NCBI GenBank assembly: GCA_019787685.1
Contig: JAHNUO010000003.1
Coordinates: forward strand, 1,364,001 to 1,428,000
Source: Chiua virens
Taxonomy: Eukaryota > Basidiomycota > Agaricomycetes > Boletales > Boletaceae
DNA length: 64,000 bases
Reading direction: 5' to 3'
Both the position numbers and the translations under genes were made by a program. Positions 1 through 13,600 of this stretch are shown piece by piece (the stretch's first letter is position 1; every line of letters begins with the position of its first letter). Below the pieces are notes generated by a model, which did not search any database, was not told where the DNA came from, and saw nothing but the letters and a program-made list of their open reading frames with translations.

Positions 1-3000
1 CGTACCCTACTCGCGGTGGTTGACGTGTTCCGCCTACACTTTACGGACATTGCAAATGCTCCCGCAAATGAGTTTAGCGTCCCTCTTGATCCAGACTGTG
101 AGGAAATTTGTTTCGTCAAGCTGATTTATCTGATGAGCATCTTAGTGACATACCTGAAGATTTCTCTGAAGGCGTTGAACGCCACTTGCACCGCTGGAGC
201 GACTGCGCTCGATTTAGACGTACCACGTGGTTTTTCCATGCACACAAACGATTTGCAAGGTCAACTTTGTGGCAAGTCTCTCAGTCTGAGACTAGCTCCC
301 AGCTCTGCAAAAGCATTAGTTGCTTTGGATACCTCTCGAAAGTCGTGGCTCGAGGCTACTGCCTTGGACTTCGATATTGTACTGGACTTGTTCACTTCCC
401 CAAAAACGCATTCAAAATCCCAGGGGACTTTCGTGCACGAGCAAGATCTATTGACTCAGAGAGCACAATATCTGCTCAGTCAACTCGCAGAAGTTCGAGC
501 CAACTTCATGACCAGGCCACCTGCTTCAGGGCGCAGTGCTCGACGTCGTCCACCCCACCATGTACACCGGAATGATCTTTATCTTCCACTACTCAGTCTT
601 CCACGATTTAGTCGTGTACAGGAACCTCGAGTTCAGCGACAGCAGAAACACCCGAGTCCTGGTCCTCACTGGTCTCAGCTCTCCCACTTGTCTGAATCAG
701 ATGGTGAAAATATATCCGAAGCGGAGAGGGATGCACGGTTGGCACGAAGTCGCATCTTTCCGCCAATCGTTACAGATCTTGCGGACTCTGAACCGTCCAC
801 TTCGGAAGATGAATCTGACGACGCCGATATAACAGACGACGGATCGTCGGAGAGTGAGTGGTCCACGAGCCCTGGTAAGTGCTAAGACGTCACATCAGAA
901 TTACCTGATGATTTTCCACAGAAGAAAGTGCTAAGAAAGCACTCCTCCATCACTATGGACGCTTAACCAAACGTTATAGGGAGTGCCTGTTGGACGACCT
1001 ATCAAGTCGAGAAGGCTCGCCTTTTGTCATGCTGAAAGTAGGTTCTATTCCCCAGACGACCAATGCATTTTGATTTTATTGTCCTAGGATCCACCAGCTC
1101 CCGGCTTCCAAAAACCCAGGAACATTTCAAGACCATCAACGTTGATATCTCCTCGCAAGACGGAATTATCTGCTGCTGCCAATTCGGGATCTATGGTCCG
1201 CATTCAGTGCATCCATGGTATCGAGGTTTCCATCACTCCTCTGTTGCTTGTTGTTGCGTCTTGCCTCAAGGATGAGAGTCAACGACATGTACGAGCATTT
1301 CGATTCTGATTGATTCCCAATTGAAGTTCAGCGCAGGGCCTCAGTATGGAGCTCATTTTGGACGTCGTTCTTGCCCGTCAATCGTCCAATTTTGTTTCCT
1401 TGCAAGAGGGCGCCTCCTCCTCCTTTACCTTCGATATCTTGGTTTGTTCTGTGCGCGTGCAAGTTTTAGAGCAGATTCTCTTGAAGAAGAGCAATGCCAA
1501 TCCATCATCAGTCGCAGGTGGCCTTGAAGATGGCGAAGCTACTGATGTTATTTTGTGCAACTCGATCACGAACCTGCATATCCAAGTCGTTCCACAGCTA
1601 CAGCACGCCGCGGCATCCATTCAAACAATCTTCGAGGAGCTTTCCATCGGGCTACGGAGGCTACCGCCAACCGTGGGTGTCGTTTTCGAAACTCCCCAGC
1701 CGGAGTTCTACCTGTCGATGCACGTCTTTCAGGCGAGCCGTGAGCAGAACCATATCGACCTTTCTGCTGGCAACTTCGCTGTTCAGATGGCGCCTTCAGA
1801 CCCAGAATATATAGCCTCCTTGCTACTCGCGTTGAAGAACCGTGCAGGAACCCTGTTAAATATATATAAAGAATGGAGAACTGCATCCTCCGCATCATTA
1901 CTCTCCCTCGTGCGGCGTATCCTTTGGCTCACGAGGCACGACGTTCTTGTAGATCCCCTTTCCATCATACAGCCATCGTTCCTGGTCCAGCGAGGGCTGC
2001 CGCACGCAGTGCGAACAAACGGTCCGCTCAAATTTCTGTTCCACCTTCGACAATGTTTGCAACGCTGTGATCCGACCTCAGACACCGAGCAGTGGAATGG
2101 AGACCAAGAAATATGGCGGGTCATGCGATCTCGCTTAGCGAATCTTATGGTAGACGTGGATTCACCAGACGAGATGGATACCAATCCCTGGGATCTGCTA
2201 TTTCCCCAGGAAAATCGAAAACCTATGGCGCCCTCGTTCGCCTTACTCTCCGTGACCGTTGGAATTGGCACCATGAACCTGACTCTATTAGCAACCTCCT
2301 CGAAGTCTCACAGTTCCATCACAAGTTCTATGCTACGAATTCGGTATCAATCCGGTCCCCTCACTCTGTTGCACTCGACATCCAATGTTTCGCTCCCTAC
2401 GCAAACCACCCAACAAATCATCATATTTTGCATTGATGATGTCGTCTTGACGGCATCGCCTCACCTCGTTGACTTTGCTCGTGGCATAATTCGTGTCAAG
2501 AAGTATTCGCGGAGTCCTGTTACCCACGAAGATCACTCTTCTCAGGTTACCCGTCCACCGTCTCAAACCATTTTAATAACCCGTGTTGGGAGCGCGAACA
2601 TTCGTGCTGGTGCCGAGAATCTCATTTTCGAGGTGTCAGGTTCTTCGCTAGACTTCTCGTCATCGTCTCTCCTCCGTCCAGACACGGGGTCAGAATCTAC
2701 GAGTGGCGTGTTTGCATTCGACAGTATCAACGTGGGAGCTCGATCTAGGGGCTTTGGCCAGGGTATCCTGGCGTCGTTGGCTCTGACTAACGGGAGAATC
2801 AATGCAACCCAACGCCACGATCTGACATCTAAGACGTTGCGGATTGTTTTCGGACTTGAAGAGATTTCGGTCAACGTTCCGCGTAGCGCCATCCGACTGT
2901 ACCGCTTCGTGGAAGAGTGGAGAGCCGACTTCCTTCCTGATGTCGAGGCCACGGCGGAGACGCTTGTTTCGGAACTGAAACGAAATAGTATATCGACAGT

Positions 3001-6000
3001 ATCCAAGCCCTCATCGGGGCGCACCAATGCTACTGTCCTACACGTCAACGGACGCATTGCCCGATTTGATGTCACACTTCAAATAATGAAGGGCACGTGG
3101 TTGTCTTGGGTTGTAAAAGATACTACTGGCTTCATCTCCTCCTCACCCACCTCGCCCTCAAAACGGATGTACGATTTTGGTCTGCAACTGGGGTCGCAGG
3201 AATTCGTGATCACCTACAAGTCTCACAGCACGGAGAGTTCAGGATCTCGGGTCAAATTTGTTTTGCCCGCTCTCACCATGACGGGACATCAAAGCAAATT
3301 CGGTATCGAATTACGGGGTGCCCTTGACTTCGTCAACACTATGATCAAACCCACTCATATCGACACTCTCCTGGTGGTACAACAAAAGTTCGGCCAAGAC
3401 TTTACAGACCTTTTAGATCTGGTCCGAGTGACTCGGCAAAAACGCTCTGCGGTCCCCGAGCCCAAGCAAACGAACAGAATCCCCGGCAAGCTCGTCGTAC
3501 ACGTTAATCTCAAAGGTTTCAGAGTGGGCTTGGAAGGCGCCTCATCTGTGTTCCATCTGGAGTCCCAAGATGTCAGGGGGGACGTGAGCAAAGAGGACGA
3601 TATGTTGGAATGGAAGGTTCAACTCCGCAACCTCGCACTGTCACTGGCGCCACGCACTGGCACCGTTCCCCACGAGTATGGGTTCGATGTGAACGAGAAG
3701 TCGGCCTTTGTGGTCATCGACATCACCGCGTCGACGAATGATGGTGTCCTCAAGGTTTCCGTTCCGAAAATTCATGCTGTCATGCAACCGAGCTCCATCA
3801 GCGAGCTCGGTGATTTCGTTGATTATCATCAGGTATGGATTCTTTTGCGATATGACAGCCATACCTAATGACATTTAGACTGAGCTGCTTGCCCGGAGGC
3901 AACAACGAGCGGCGGAGTTGGAGGCGTTCAAAGAGAAAACTAGAACCATTCTCGAGACCTTTGAGATCCAAACCCCGAATTCGGATGCGGACAGGCCATC
4001 ATGGTTCAGCAAGCACACCGTCTTGGTGGAGATAGAAAGAATTGGGGTGGCATTCCCCCTGGCATTAAATCAAAGAGTTGAATTGTCAGAATGGAAATGG
4101 CCTAGTCAAGATCGGGCATCCGTTCGCGCGTTCCTTTTCTCTGTACGACGGATCAAATTCGTTTCTCAAAAAGGAGAGGCAGGTCAGATGAGCACTCGAG
4201 AACTATCTTTCCAGTTCGTCAACCGGTAGGTCTTCTTGGTTCACGGGTGACCGCAAACTCAACCACAAGCAGGTTCAGACAATATGTAACGACGGATTTC
4301 CACTTAGAAAGCCATCAAACTCGCAATCGCTTGCTTTATCCCCAAATGAAGGCTCAACTTCGCACCGAGACGTCGCTTTCCAAACGCCAGATTTGCATTA
4401 CTAGCAACATCACTGGTTTCATCCTGGACCTCGATTCTTCTATTTCAGACCGTGTTTTCTCTCTGATCGATGTTTATCGTCAAGGGAGAGAGAGGATGGA
4501 ACGTCTCGCAAGTAACATTCCACGAGGAACAGCTTCCCAACCTCCGGCGCCGCTTCCCGTCGCTGTTTCCTTGGTTAATGATCAATTCGTCTCGAATATC
4601 TTAGGGGCCTTCGTCTTTGAAAGTGGAGAAATCCGTGTGCATACATCCCGACAATATGAAAAGGAATTTTCCTCTGCATTCACAGACGATGACGACGACG
4701 ATTCTCTGCCAATCACGGGCACGGAGGTGATCAGACTGCCTGTCGTATCTGCATGGATAGAGTATCGAGCGTCCTCAAACATCAACCCCATCACTCGGCC
4801 ACTGCAACCATCCGTTTTGATCTTCAAGACCAAGATACATTCCAGTCAAAACACTCTCAGGCCCACTCTACTACCATTTGTCTCAGAGATCACAGACTCC
4901 GTACAGCTGCGCATGCGGATGACCACGCACCATACCGAGCTCAACAATCCGTCGGCAGTATTCGAAGGCAGCGCGCTAGCACCCTCCTCGCCTCCCATGG
5001 CAGCATCAAGCACTCAGAATACGTCCGGAATACAGATCAACCTTTCCCTCCGTATCGACCAATCAACCCTCGAGTTTACGTGTCAACCTGACGTCAACGT
5101 CCTTGCAGCCTTACAGTGGGAAAGTGGAGGATTCCTCGTAAGCATCTCCCCTAGCGGGAACAAGGTGACTTTCACTGGTTCCGTCGATGGCCTCACTGTC
5201 GGCCTGAGGCACGGGTTCTTGAGCGAAGACTGTCTGAACCTCGCTGCTCGCAACCTTGCATTTTCCCTGGCGTTCGCCAGGACCGAAGATCTAGCCCGGA
5301 ATATTGACAACACCCTATCATTGGTTGTAACTACCGACATGTCAGGAGGCGTGCGGTTTTCACGCTTGCAGGACATTCTGTGCTTGAAGGCAGTATGGTT
5401 GGACCGCATTCCGCTCATCACTTTGGAGGAAGCGACTCCCGAGGCGTCTCGCATCATCCCACCTGCCCCACGCGCTGCTATTCCCGTGGACAGACGAGGA
5501 ATCACTACGGCAATCGTCGTACGTATACGCACTGTCGAAGTCAATGTGGACCTTGGCCAATCCATCAGTAACGTCACGCTCAACATGCAGAACACGCTCA
5601 TCCGCACGAAATTTTCGGAGATATCTCGAGAATTGTCTCTATCGGTTGCAGACATTGCGATAGTTGCCAAAGGGAATATATCTGGCCATGTTACCGTGGC
5701 AGGCTTCATATTCCATACCATTAGCAGGATCGGAGATGTTTTTCTGTCAGAGTCCACCTCTGCGAGGTTGTTGGAGCTTACCATGACCAGCGGTCCTCTC
5801 AGCGCCGAACTGCAGTCTGAGCATCAGCGTTTGCTAGTCTACCGGTCAGTTTTCTCACGCAAAATAGAGACGATGAGTTAACTTTCATTGTAGTGCGGAT
5901 CCAATCCAGGTGGATATTCATGACGACTGGTCGCTCATTTTGTCAACAAGTGGGGAAAAGGACCGGCCGCTCCTCCTTGCGTTCACTGTACACGGCAAAG

Positions 6001-7244
6001 AAATCGCTGCTTTGGCCACCATATTCACCATTCCGAGGCTCATGCTTTATGTCAGCCGATTCAATACGAACATCGCCATGCAGCATTTCGCAGCCAGTCA
6101 GGAATCACAAGCCTTCCGCCAAGCTAGTGTACCGCGACCAGAGAAGCCACTGACGGAAGTAGCCTCCGCTTTCTTGCAATCCGCAAGGAGTAAATTCAAA
6201 GAAGCAGAGACAGAGATATCTCACTTGGTTCGTCAACAGATGAGCTTTAGGCTGGACCTCCTTAGACTCATTGTGTTCCCTCGTTCGATGGGGGACACCG
6301 AGTTTGCGCAGTTCATTGGTCGTGACGTGCATGCCAGTCTAAACCGGACCGTACAGGATGGCCTACCGTCTCGGAGAGAAGTCCACTTGTCGTTCACATC
6401 TCTGGATATCTCTAAATTTAGCCAACTTCAGCCAGCTCTCCCGTCAAACGCCATTATCTCACAGGATCCATCCTGGGTATCGTCGTTGTTCAAGAACCCT
6501 TTCGAGTCCAATATCGTCGGTCTACCTTCCATGAAGATGCTGATGATCACCGAAGAGTCCGTTCAGGACCATATATCCCGCATGGTATACGATTTCTACA
6601 GCTCGTTCAAAGGCGGGGATAAAAGCCCGGAAGACATTTACATCACGCTCAACATGGCGCTATATGCGTGGCTCACGGGTTTGCGGAAGAACCTGACAAG
6701 AGAATTGGAGCAAGTGCAAGCAGCAGTGAACGCACAGTTGAACAGTCCACCCGGCCTATTTTTGAGGAAAAAGGGAATAGGTTCTGGTCCCGAGGTACCC
6801 TCAGGATCCAGCCAACCGCACTCAGAAGATGGCACTCTTTTGCCTTCGTTGGGGAAGAACCAGGACACAACCAGTGTATTCCCTGCTCCTAGCTCCGATG
6901 GCCCCCCGGCGGTGGACTTCATTCCCTCCGCTAGACGGACCACCCAACCGCACGAGGGGGAGGGCAATACTTTTTCTACGGCTGCCGGCCCTTCGAAGCT
7001 GACATTGGTGTACGAACCTAGAGAGAGGAAGATTCAGCGGTTGACGATGCGGCAGTTGGGAGAGGCTACGCCGGATGTGATGCATCCTTTTTTCAAAAAG
7101 TCTGGTTTCAACCTGGAGGAATCACTACCCCAATACGTTCACGAATATGCAACGATGCCGTTGGAGCAGATCATGGAGGCACTCTTGGCCTTGTATAGCC
7201 GGCAACTGAGAGAGTCGGACAGGACAGAACTAGGGACACTCTAA
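1..7244 (+). CDS. CSF1: Csf1/BLTP1-type bridge-like lipid transfer protein, 5' partial
   Basis: Large protein entering from the left edge. Roughly 2,300 residues are visible across at least seven exons, with short introns near 875-921, 1037-1088, 1285-1330, 3833-3878, 4228-4272 and 5844-5893. The best identifier is the C-terminus: KSPEDIYITLNMALYAWLTG, then MRQLGEATPDVMHPFFKKSG, then a stretch ending in LYSRQLRES, all of which I recall as conserved in fungal Csf1 proteins. Csf1/BLTP1 proteins form long grooved rods of repeating beta-groove modules that move phospholipids between membranes; the repeated alternating hydrophobic beta pattern seen here fits, and no enzyme motif is visible. The N-terminal membrane anchor lies outside the window. 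The related FMP27/Hobbit family was considered, but its GFWDK signature was not seen. Family assignment is from remembered motifs, so medium-high confidence; first intron borders are approximate. Confidence 0.72.
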
Positions 7245-7351
7245 TGAGTCTAATCGCTGTACTTTATGTATTATGAATATGGTTTTCTTATATAATTGCA
7301 TAAACCAGTGTCAGGCGACTAAAAAGCGTTATCACTGAATAAATGAGTATC

Positions 7352-8313
7352 CTATCTACTGGCGGGGCCACCTGCGCCTACGTTGAAGACGCTCAATAAT
7401 GCGAAACACCCGTAGAGCAGGCCGACAGGATATGCGACTAGCAGACGTTGCTCGGACATGCGCAATACCGCTACGAAAATACCCGATGCAGAGAACGTGC
7501 ACCATATGATCGAAAGCAAAGAAAGCAAATAGCCAATAATTCCACTGGGCGGATATAATGTAAGCAGAATGATCTCGAACTAGACAAGACAACGCGTACT
7601 CGAGGGTGACGACGACGCTTACTGCGCCAACACCGACCATTGGAAGTAGGCAGTAGCCCAAAACAGACACGACGCGGTAAACATCGATGCCCTTGTCGGA
7701 CATGAGGTTAAGGAGGGTGTATATTGACATAGACCCTAACAAGCCGAAACCGTATATGTAGCCAAATTGCGGTTTTCCGGACTGTTGGATCTGGTCAGTA
7801 AACTGGTCGTAGCATGGAGTACAAGGGAACTGACCAGAAGAAGAAGCATTCCAAACAAGAAGAAAAACAGGAGAGGACCTGCCAGGTCAGCGTCATCCAT
7901 GATGTGTTCGTCTATTTGCTGGAGTGGATTGAGGACCGTCATGGATTTCGCTCGGATGTGCGAAAAGTTGATGCCCAGTTCTGCAGATTCCGTGAGCTTG
8001 TGGTCAAGGATACATATGTCATCAGACCTTCTAGCAATGGAGGCTCGCCTTCGAAACCACCGGTGCCGAATGCAGTCCACCAACCCCCAGGCTGCTGGAT
8101 GCTGCCCCCGTAGACCTGGGCGACGCTGGGCGACGCCATTGAGGCTGAAGTACCCAAGTTTCCCTCTAAACTCGAACGCGAGCCGGGATAGAACTGGCCC
8201 TGGTCGGAGCCTGCTGCGTAGAACTGGAGGGGTACATTTTGCTGGGCAGGCATGGGGTAGTAAGGACTGTGTGAGGACGACGCGCCATAACGGTTATTCG
8301 AGTCTTGCCACAT
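7352..8313 (-). CDS. YIP1: YIP1-family Golgi/ER membrane protein
   Basis: Four exons with introns at 7981-8027 (47 b), 7782-7834 (53 b) and 7580-7622 (43 b) give a continuous 272-residue protein starting MWQDSNNRYG. The spliced product reads PLLEELGINFSHIRAKSM, then LNPLQQIDEHIMDDADLAGP, then the hydrophobic LFFFLFGMLLLLSGK, which is the diagnostic Yip1/YIPF5 core. This is followed by FGYIYGFGLLGS and YRVVSVLGYCLLPM and two or three further membrane segments. The N-terminal ~100 residues are Ser/Gly/Gln/Tyr rich and cytosolic, as usual in this family. Yip1 binds Rab/Ypt GTPases and Yif1 and acts in ER-Golgi vesicle formation. The last intron matters: unspliced translation replaces the final membrane segments with a basic tail. 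Convergent with Csf1 (107 bases between stops) and divergent from NSA2. Confidence 0.93.
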
Positions 8314-8456
8314 TATGGGTCGTTTTGAATGAATTGGGTATGATCTAAAGGGACTCTGAACAAGAGACGGTGGTGGTCGTGTTCAATCACGTCCAATCCA
8401 CAACGTTGTGCACACTCGGCACTTGCCGTAGCCCTTGATTCAGTACTTCCTTCACG

Positions 8457-9496
8457 ATGGCAAGTCCCTCACTAATACTATATTGTCCCCTCATTGACAC
8501 CACAGACAGCCGCAGGTATTTAGGATGCGACAGTATGGCTTTGACACAACCTGATCTCAAAGTTGTAGAACGAATACATCGAGGAGCACATCAAACGGCA
8601 TGGCAGACGGCTAGACTATTACGAACGCAAGTGAGTGCCTCTGTCATTATCCCTGCCCGATCAATCCAAATTGACCTCTACAGACGCAAGAAGGAGGCTC
8701 GTGCTGTTCACAAGGCATCCGCAGTCGCCCAAAAGACATTTGGTTTGAAGGCCAAGATCCTTCACGCCAAGCGTCACGCTGAGAAGGTCCAACTCAAGAA
8801 GACCCTCAAAGCACATGACGAACGCAACGTCAAAAAATCAGATTCTTCCGCCGTCCCGGATGGTGCTCTTCCTACATACCTCCTCGACCGCGAGGGCCAA
8901 AACGATGCCAAGGCACTCTCATCTGCCATCAAGCAAAAACGGAAAGACAAGGCCGCAAAATTCTCTGTGCCATTACCCAAAGTTCGTGGTATCGCTGAAG
9001 ATGAGATGTTCAAGGTCGTCAAGACCGGCAAGAGTAAAAGCAAAGCGTGGAAGCGAATGGTCACAAAAGCCACCTTCGTCGGCGAAGGCTTTACACGGAA
9101 GCCCGTCAAGTTGGAACGGTTCATCAGACCGATGGCGTTGCGATACAAAAAAGCGAATGTCACCCATCGTGAGTCTGTAGTGTTAGTCTAGTTCCACAAT
9201 CTAATGTGTTCCACAGCCGACCTAAAGGCAACGTTCCAGTTGCAGATATTAGGCGTCAAGAAAAACCCCCAATCGCCGATGTATACTCAGCTCGGTGTTT
9301 TGACCAAGGGGACAGTAATTGAAGTTAACGTATCAGAGTTGGGAATGGTTACGACTGGAGGCAAGGTTGTGTTTGGAAAGTATGCACAGATAACCAACAA
9401 TCCGGAGAACGATGGTTGCATAAACGCGGTACTTCGTGAGCTTTCCCGTTCTTCACCCGGTGCCCTCCTAATGACTATTGGACCACAGTCGTATAG
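8457..9496 (+). CDS. NSA2: Ribosome biogenesis protein NSA2
   Basis: Spliced model: 8457-8459, 8510-8515, 8569-8630, 8684-9168, 9217-9435, 9489-9496. It totals 783 bases and encodes 260 residues, the usual NSA2 length. The order is [20 protein letters not shown], a basic helix ([12 protein letters not shown]), [64 protein letters not shown] and the end [16 protein letters not shown]2 is a nucleolar assembly factor of the 60S subunit, required for 27S pre-rRNA processing; its C-terminal half has an S8e-type fold. The start is inferred: no in-frame ATG precedes AACGAATAC within its exon. An ATG at 8457, a GC-AG intron (donor gcaagt), a 6-base exon CCGCAG and a second intron restore the conserved N-terminus. 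The last coding exon supplies only the final residues and the stop. Function is very secure, first two exons moderately so. Confidence 0.95.
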
Positions 9497-9630
9497 CATG
9501 CGAGTGCTTGCAATGGTTCTCCTACCATGACTATGACCGTTATGAGATGTAACCTAGAGACTTTTGTAGCAAGCGTATAATAACGTTGTTGACACATATT
9601 TTGAGCGACTACGAAACTTGGACGTGATCC

Positions 9631-10390
9631 ATGTCGATGTCAAACTCGCCCGCACCAAACTCACATTCTGCATCGCCAGCACCAGGGACATCCCGCCATG
9701 CCCTCACCCCACTCGAGCGTCAGCGCTCACAACTTGATCGGCTCCTCAAGGATCCAAGCAAACTGGCCTATATACCCCCTGCACCAAAGGAAAAGATAAT
9801 CCGTCCTGCGCGGGAGATGATGAAGAACGTGCAGGGCTCAAGTGCTGGTGCAGGAAGCGGCGAGTTCCACGTTTACAAGGCGAGCAGAAGACGCGAGTAT
9901 GAGAGACTCAAGATGATGGAGGAGGAATCCAGAAAAGTACGTGCTTTTCGCGATGCCAGCCCGGGCGGAACTTTGAACAAGTGTCATCCAACAGGAAGCA
10001 GAAACTGAAGAATTCGGACGACGACGTAAGGAAGCTGAAGACTTTGCGGAAGCCAAGACAGCCAAAAATCGCGCCAAAAGACAGAAGAAAAAGGAGCGTG
10101 CAAAGGCCAAGTCTGCGGACAAAGCTAGCCCCAGCGAGGGGCAGTCTGGCACCGGTGATGCGCCATTGAAGAAACGTAGACTGGTTAATGGGAAGGAACT
10201 CGTATTCCGGAGACCTGGAGAGGAGACTGACGAGGACGGTGATGCCAGTGAGGATGAGGAGGGTCCCGAAGTGAGCGCCCGTGTGAATCCCCGGGCCGCC
10301 CCTGCTAGCAACGACGAGCCAGCGTCTCAGCCTTCTGAGGCGCCTCGTATGGCAACTGAACAGAGTATTACTATTCACGAGGAAGACTGA
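9631..10390 (+). CDS. PRKRIP1-like spliceosome-associated protein (DUF1168)
   Basis: Two exons, 9631-9936 and 9995-10390, separated by a 58-base intron, encode 233 residues. The N-terminal 40 residues are Ser/Pro rich. The conserved core reads REMMKNVQGSSAGAGSGEFH followed by VYKASRRREYERLK, the hallmark of PRKRIP1/DUF1168. A strongly charged helix then runs through FGRRRKEAEDFAEAKTAKNR and KRQKKKERAKAK, and the protein ends in an acidic, Pro/Ser-rich tail. In human spliceosome structures PRKRIP1 forms a long helix that bridges the catalytic core; a nuclear splicing role is inferred from family membership. ATG at 9631 was chosen; a second in-frame ATG lies two codons downstream and cannot be excluded. 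It follows NSA2 by 134 bases on the same strand and converges with the amidohydrolase gene. Confidence 0.9.
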
Positions 10391-10615
10391 CCGCAATCAA
10401 TTTCTTATTGTATTCTCTGTTGCATTTGATCAGCAGGCTCTCCCGGCTTTATTGTCTTCGATCAGGTAGTGGACGACTGACATTCGGATAGCATAAACTT
10501 ATCAATGATACCATGTTCAACAAGAAGCCCATGGCATTTGAAGGCCACCTCAAGGCTACACCCAAAACTTCGAAATATACCCCATGTATTCTAGTTCCTA
10601 CTGGGTGTTCAGATT

Positions 10616-13600
10616 TCAAAGCCACTCCACAGAGTGTCGGCGGGACGAGATTATCCCTACAACTTGGGCTTCGAAGTCGAGGATCGAACCACCGACAGTA
10701 GCAACATAATCACCCGATAAGGAGTTAACAGGCGCTACACCGAGGAGTTCCTCCACATTGGTAGACACCAGTGCAATTGCCTCGGCTTTGGAGATCCGGC
10801 CATCGCTTTCGAGGGCGACCTACAAGGAAAGATACATAATAAGCCACATGGAGAAAAAAATACCCCAAAGACTCACCCATGCAGCATCGAGACGAGTGTT
10901 ACGAGCGCCCCACTGATCACGAGTGCCAACGGCAACCTTGACGCCATGTGCAAGCAAGGTGGTGACTGCTGTGTCTTGGGTCAATGGTGGACCAGGAAGT
11001 CTTCAAAGCTCAGTCAACTCGAGACATCAACATCAAGAGTCCTGGGAACCTACATTCTCCTCATCACGTATGTCTGAGGGAACGGTCTAGATGGTGTCAC
11101 AATAACACCTATGTTCGCCTCGGCGAGCTCCTTCGCCAACAAGTGGGCTTCAGCAGCACCTGCCAACGTCAGCTTCAGCTGCACGTTTCTGCTGGCTTCG
11201 ACCTCCTTCTTGAGCTTGACCAACGACGCGATCATATCAGCGCCGTGTGTCTTGACGACCACTGGTATTTCACCCTGCCACGACGTCAGACGCGACCATC
11301 GAGAATGGGATATAGTTTACCTTGGCAACACGGTCAAACGGTGCGCCACTAGTTGCATCCAACAACAGGTGGCGCAAGGCAGCGAATTGGGTGCTCACAC
11401 TGCGTGACGCCAAGTGGCCGATGGTGATATGCAGCGCAACCGTATCCTGAGTGATAGCGCCGTCTTGTAACGCGTGGGCGGCACCCGTCGAGAATGCAGT
11501 GCTAATCCCAGCAACAAACTTTCCGGATTTTGGCGGCGCAATCGCCGACGTCACACCTGCGCGGTAGGCGAGTCTAATGGCTAGAATCTCAGTATACCGA
11601 ATCCTGACATTAAAGAATGAAAACCGACAGTGTATCACGACCTGCAAACTGCAAACCATCAACAGCCTTCATGATTTCATTGCCTTGCAGAAGTTTTGGA
11701 ACACTGCCCGTTAAAGGATCAATCACGTTGCCGTCCTGAGTAGACTGCTCGCCCCTAATCTCCTCCAGGCCCATCTGTGAGCCGTAGGATACCAAACCAG
11801 GGCTAGAAGGGAAGGGTTTGGATAGGAAAACAATAAGACAATAGAGGGAACCCACGAGATTGAACCACCTTGGAGGTCAAAGGATTCAAAAATCTGCTCC
11901 GAGGTAGTGATGGGTGCGAGACAACCATGCCGTGAACCATAGCATACAATTTCTCCGTTTTGTACTACGACTACTCCTGGTTCACTGTCACGAGCATTAA
12001 ACATCTCCTGGATGTTAGACCCACTCCTCTCATATACACTGCTGACGTTAGTAAATACAATGGTATCAGCCTTTGCCGGAGTCGGCATCAAAGGTGGAAG
12101 ACCCTCGTATTTGATTGCTGCTTCTGCTTCCTTGTCGAAATTCGGGGTAGTTGGGGGTGACTGGAACGCAATGGGTTTCTCGGAGGTGTGAGGATTGTCG
12201 ATCTGAGCGATGCCATCAATCCAGACTTGCTTGGGAGTTGCGCCTAGCGCCAACGGGTGGCTATCCCACATAACGATGTCTGCAGACAGCGCGTTAATAT
12301 AGGACGTTGCGTTGTCCCGACAACCACATGCCTGCATCATAACCTGTGGAAAAATCCGGGCTGTCAGTAGCGTACGTATAAACCAGGCCAATCTTGCGTA
12401 CCTTCACGGATATAACCGACACGGTGGTCTAAGCCAAGAACTTTCGCGGGAGTAGAGGTGACGGAGGCAAGAGCAGTATCCGCGTCAAGGCCGTAGTAGT
12501 GAGCCTGTTGAGCCTCAAAAAGTAGGTATCGAGAGTTTAACACAGGATGGTCACTCTGAAAATATATTTCAGTTCGGAATAGCGGAACCACGTCATCAAT
12601 GATCAGCACCTTCATGACGATGTCTATCCCGTTCTCGGCCAAAATGCGTGGAGCAAACTCAGAACCTCGGTAAGCTTCTCGCTTGTACCGAGCGTTGGTT
12701 GCGAATAGCGCAACAGCCGGCGTGTTATCTGCATGACTTGTATTGAGCATTACACGCAGAATTGAAGAAAACATACTGTAGGCTTGCTTGAGTGTTCCAG
12801 GGACTAGATAGGTCTCGTGTGCATGATGGAAAGCAGCCAAGGGGAATTTGAACTCGTTTGTAAGCTGGATGCACGTTTGATCAGCTCGATCTACCAGTCC
12901 AGCATGAAACATACCCGAACAAAGCCATCAAGGTCAACTGCTTCATAACAGTGGGTATGAACCTGGAAGGGCCGTGAATCAACAAGAACTATAAGTATTC
13001 TGGGTTAATAGATACCTTGACACGACCTCTAAGGACGTCTACGAGAGCCTCCCATTGAAGGTCCTCAGGAAACTCTCCAAGACCATTCCATTCACCAACC
13101 AGGGCTTTCTCGCAGTAGGCATCTTGACGCTCTTTGATCTTGCGGGCTGTATCATAACTAGTGGCAGTACGTTACAAAATGTCTTGAACCAAACGCACGA
13201 TCCTTACGCTTCGCGCCACGCCCAGATATTATCCATGCGGGTATTACTGTATACACGGCCTATGGAGACATCACAAATCAACACTCAACCTGCGTCAGAG
13301 ACGGATCCGTACTTGGGTTTTCTCCTGGTAATTCCATTTCGACGGTTAACTAAGAATTGACTATTATCGTCGCAGACGTACCGCACGCGTGTCTGTGGAA
13401 AAAATGAGCGGTGACAACGATACACTGTGAAAAGACTCGCACTTCATTTGCTTCCAGCGTGGCGGTAAACTGGGGTCAACGCGAGTATCATTTATACTGT
13501 AAGGAGGTTCGAGCAGCATAGACGAGGGAGTTCGCTCTTCGGTGGGTCGTAATTTGATCACGAATGCCTGGCCACCTTTATCTTGGTCAGTATGGTTCTT

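Noticed and set aside
10672..10700. tRNA T-arm-like GGATCGAACC sequence
   Set aside because: It lies in coding sequence of the amidohydrolase (GGSILDFEAQ) and no matching acceptor or anticodon stems were found.
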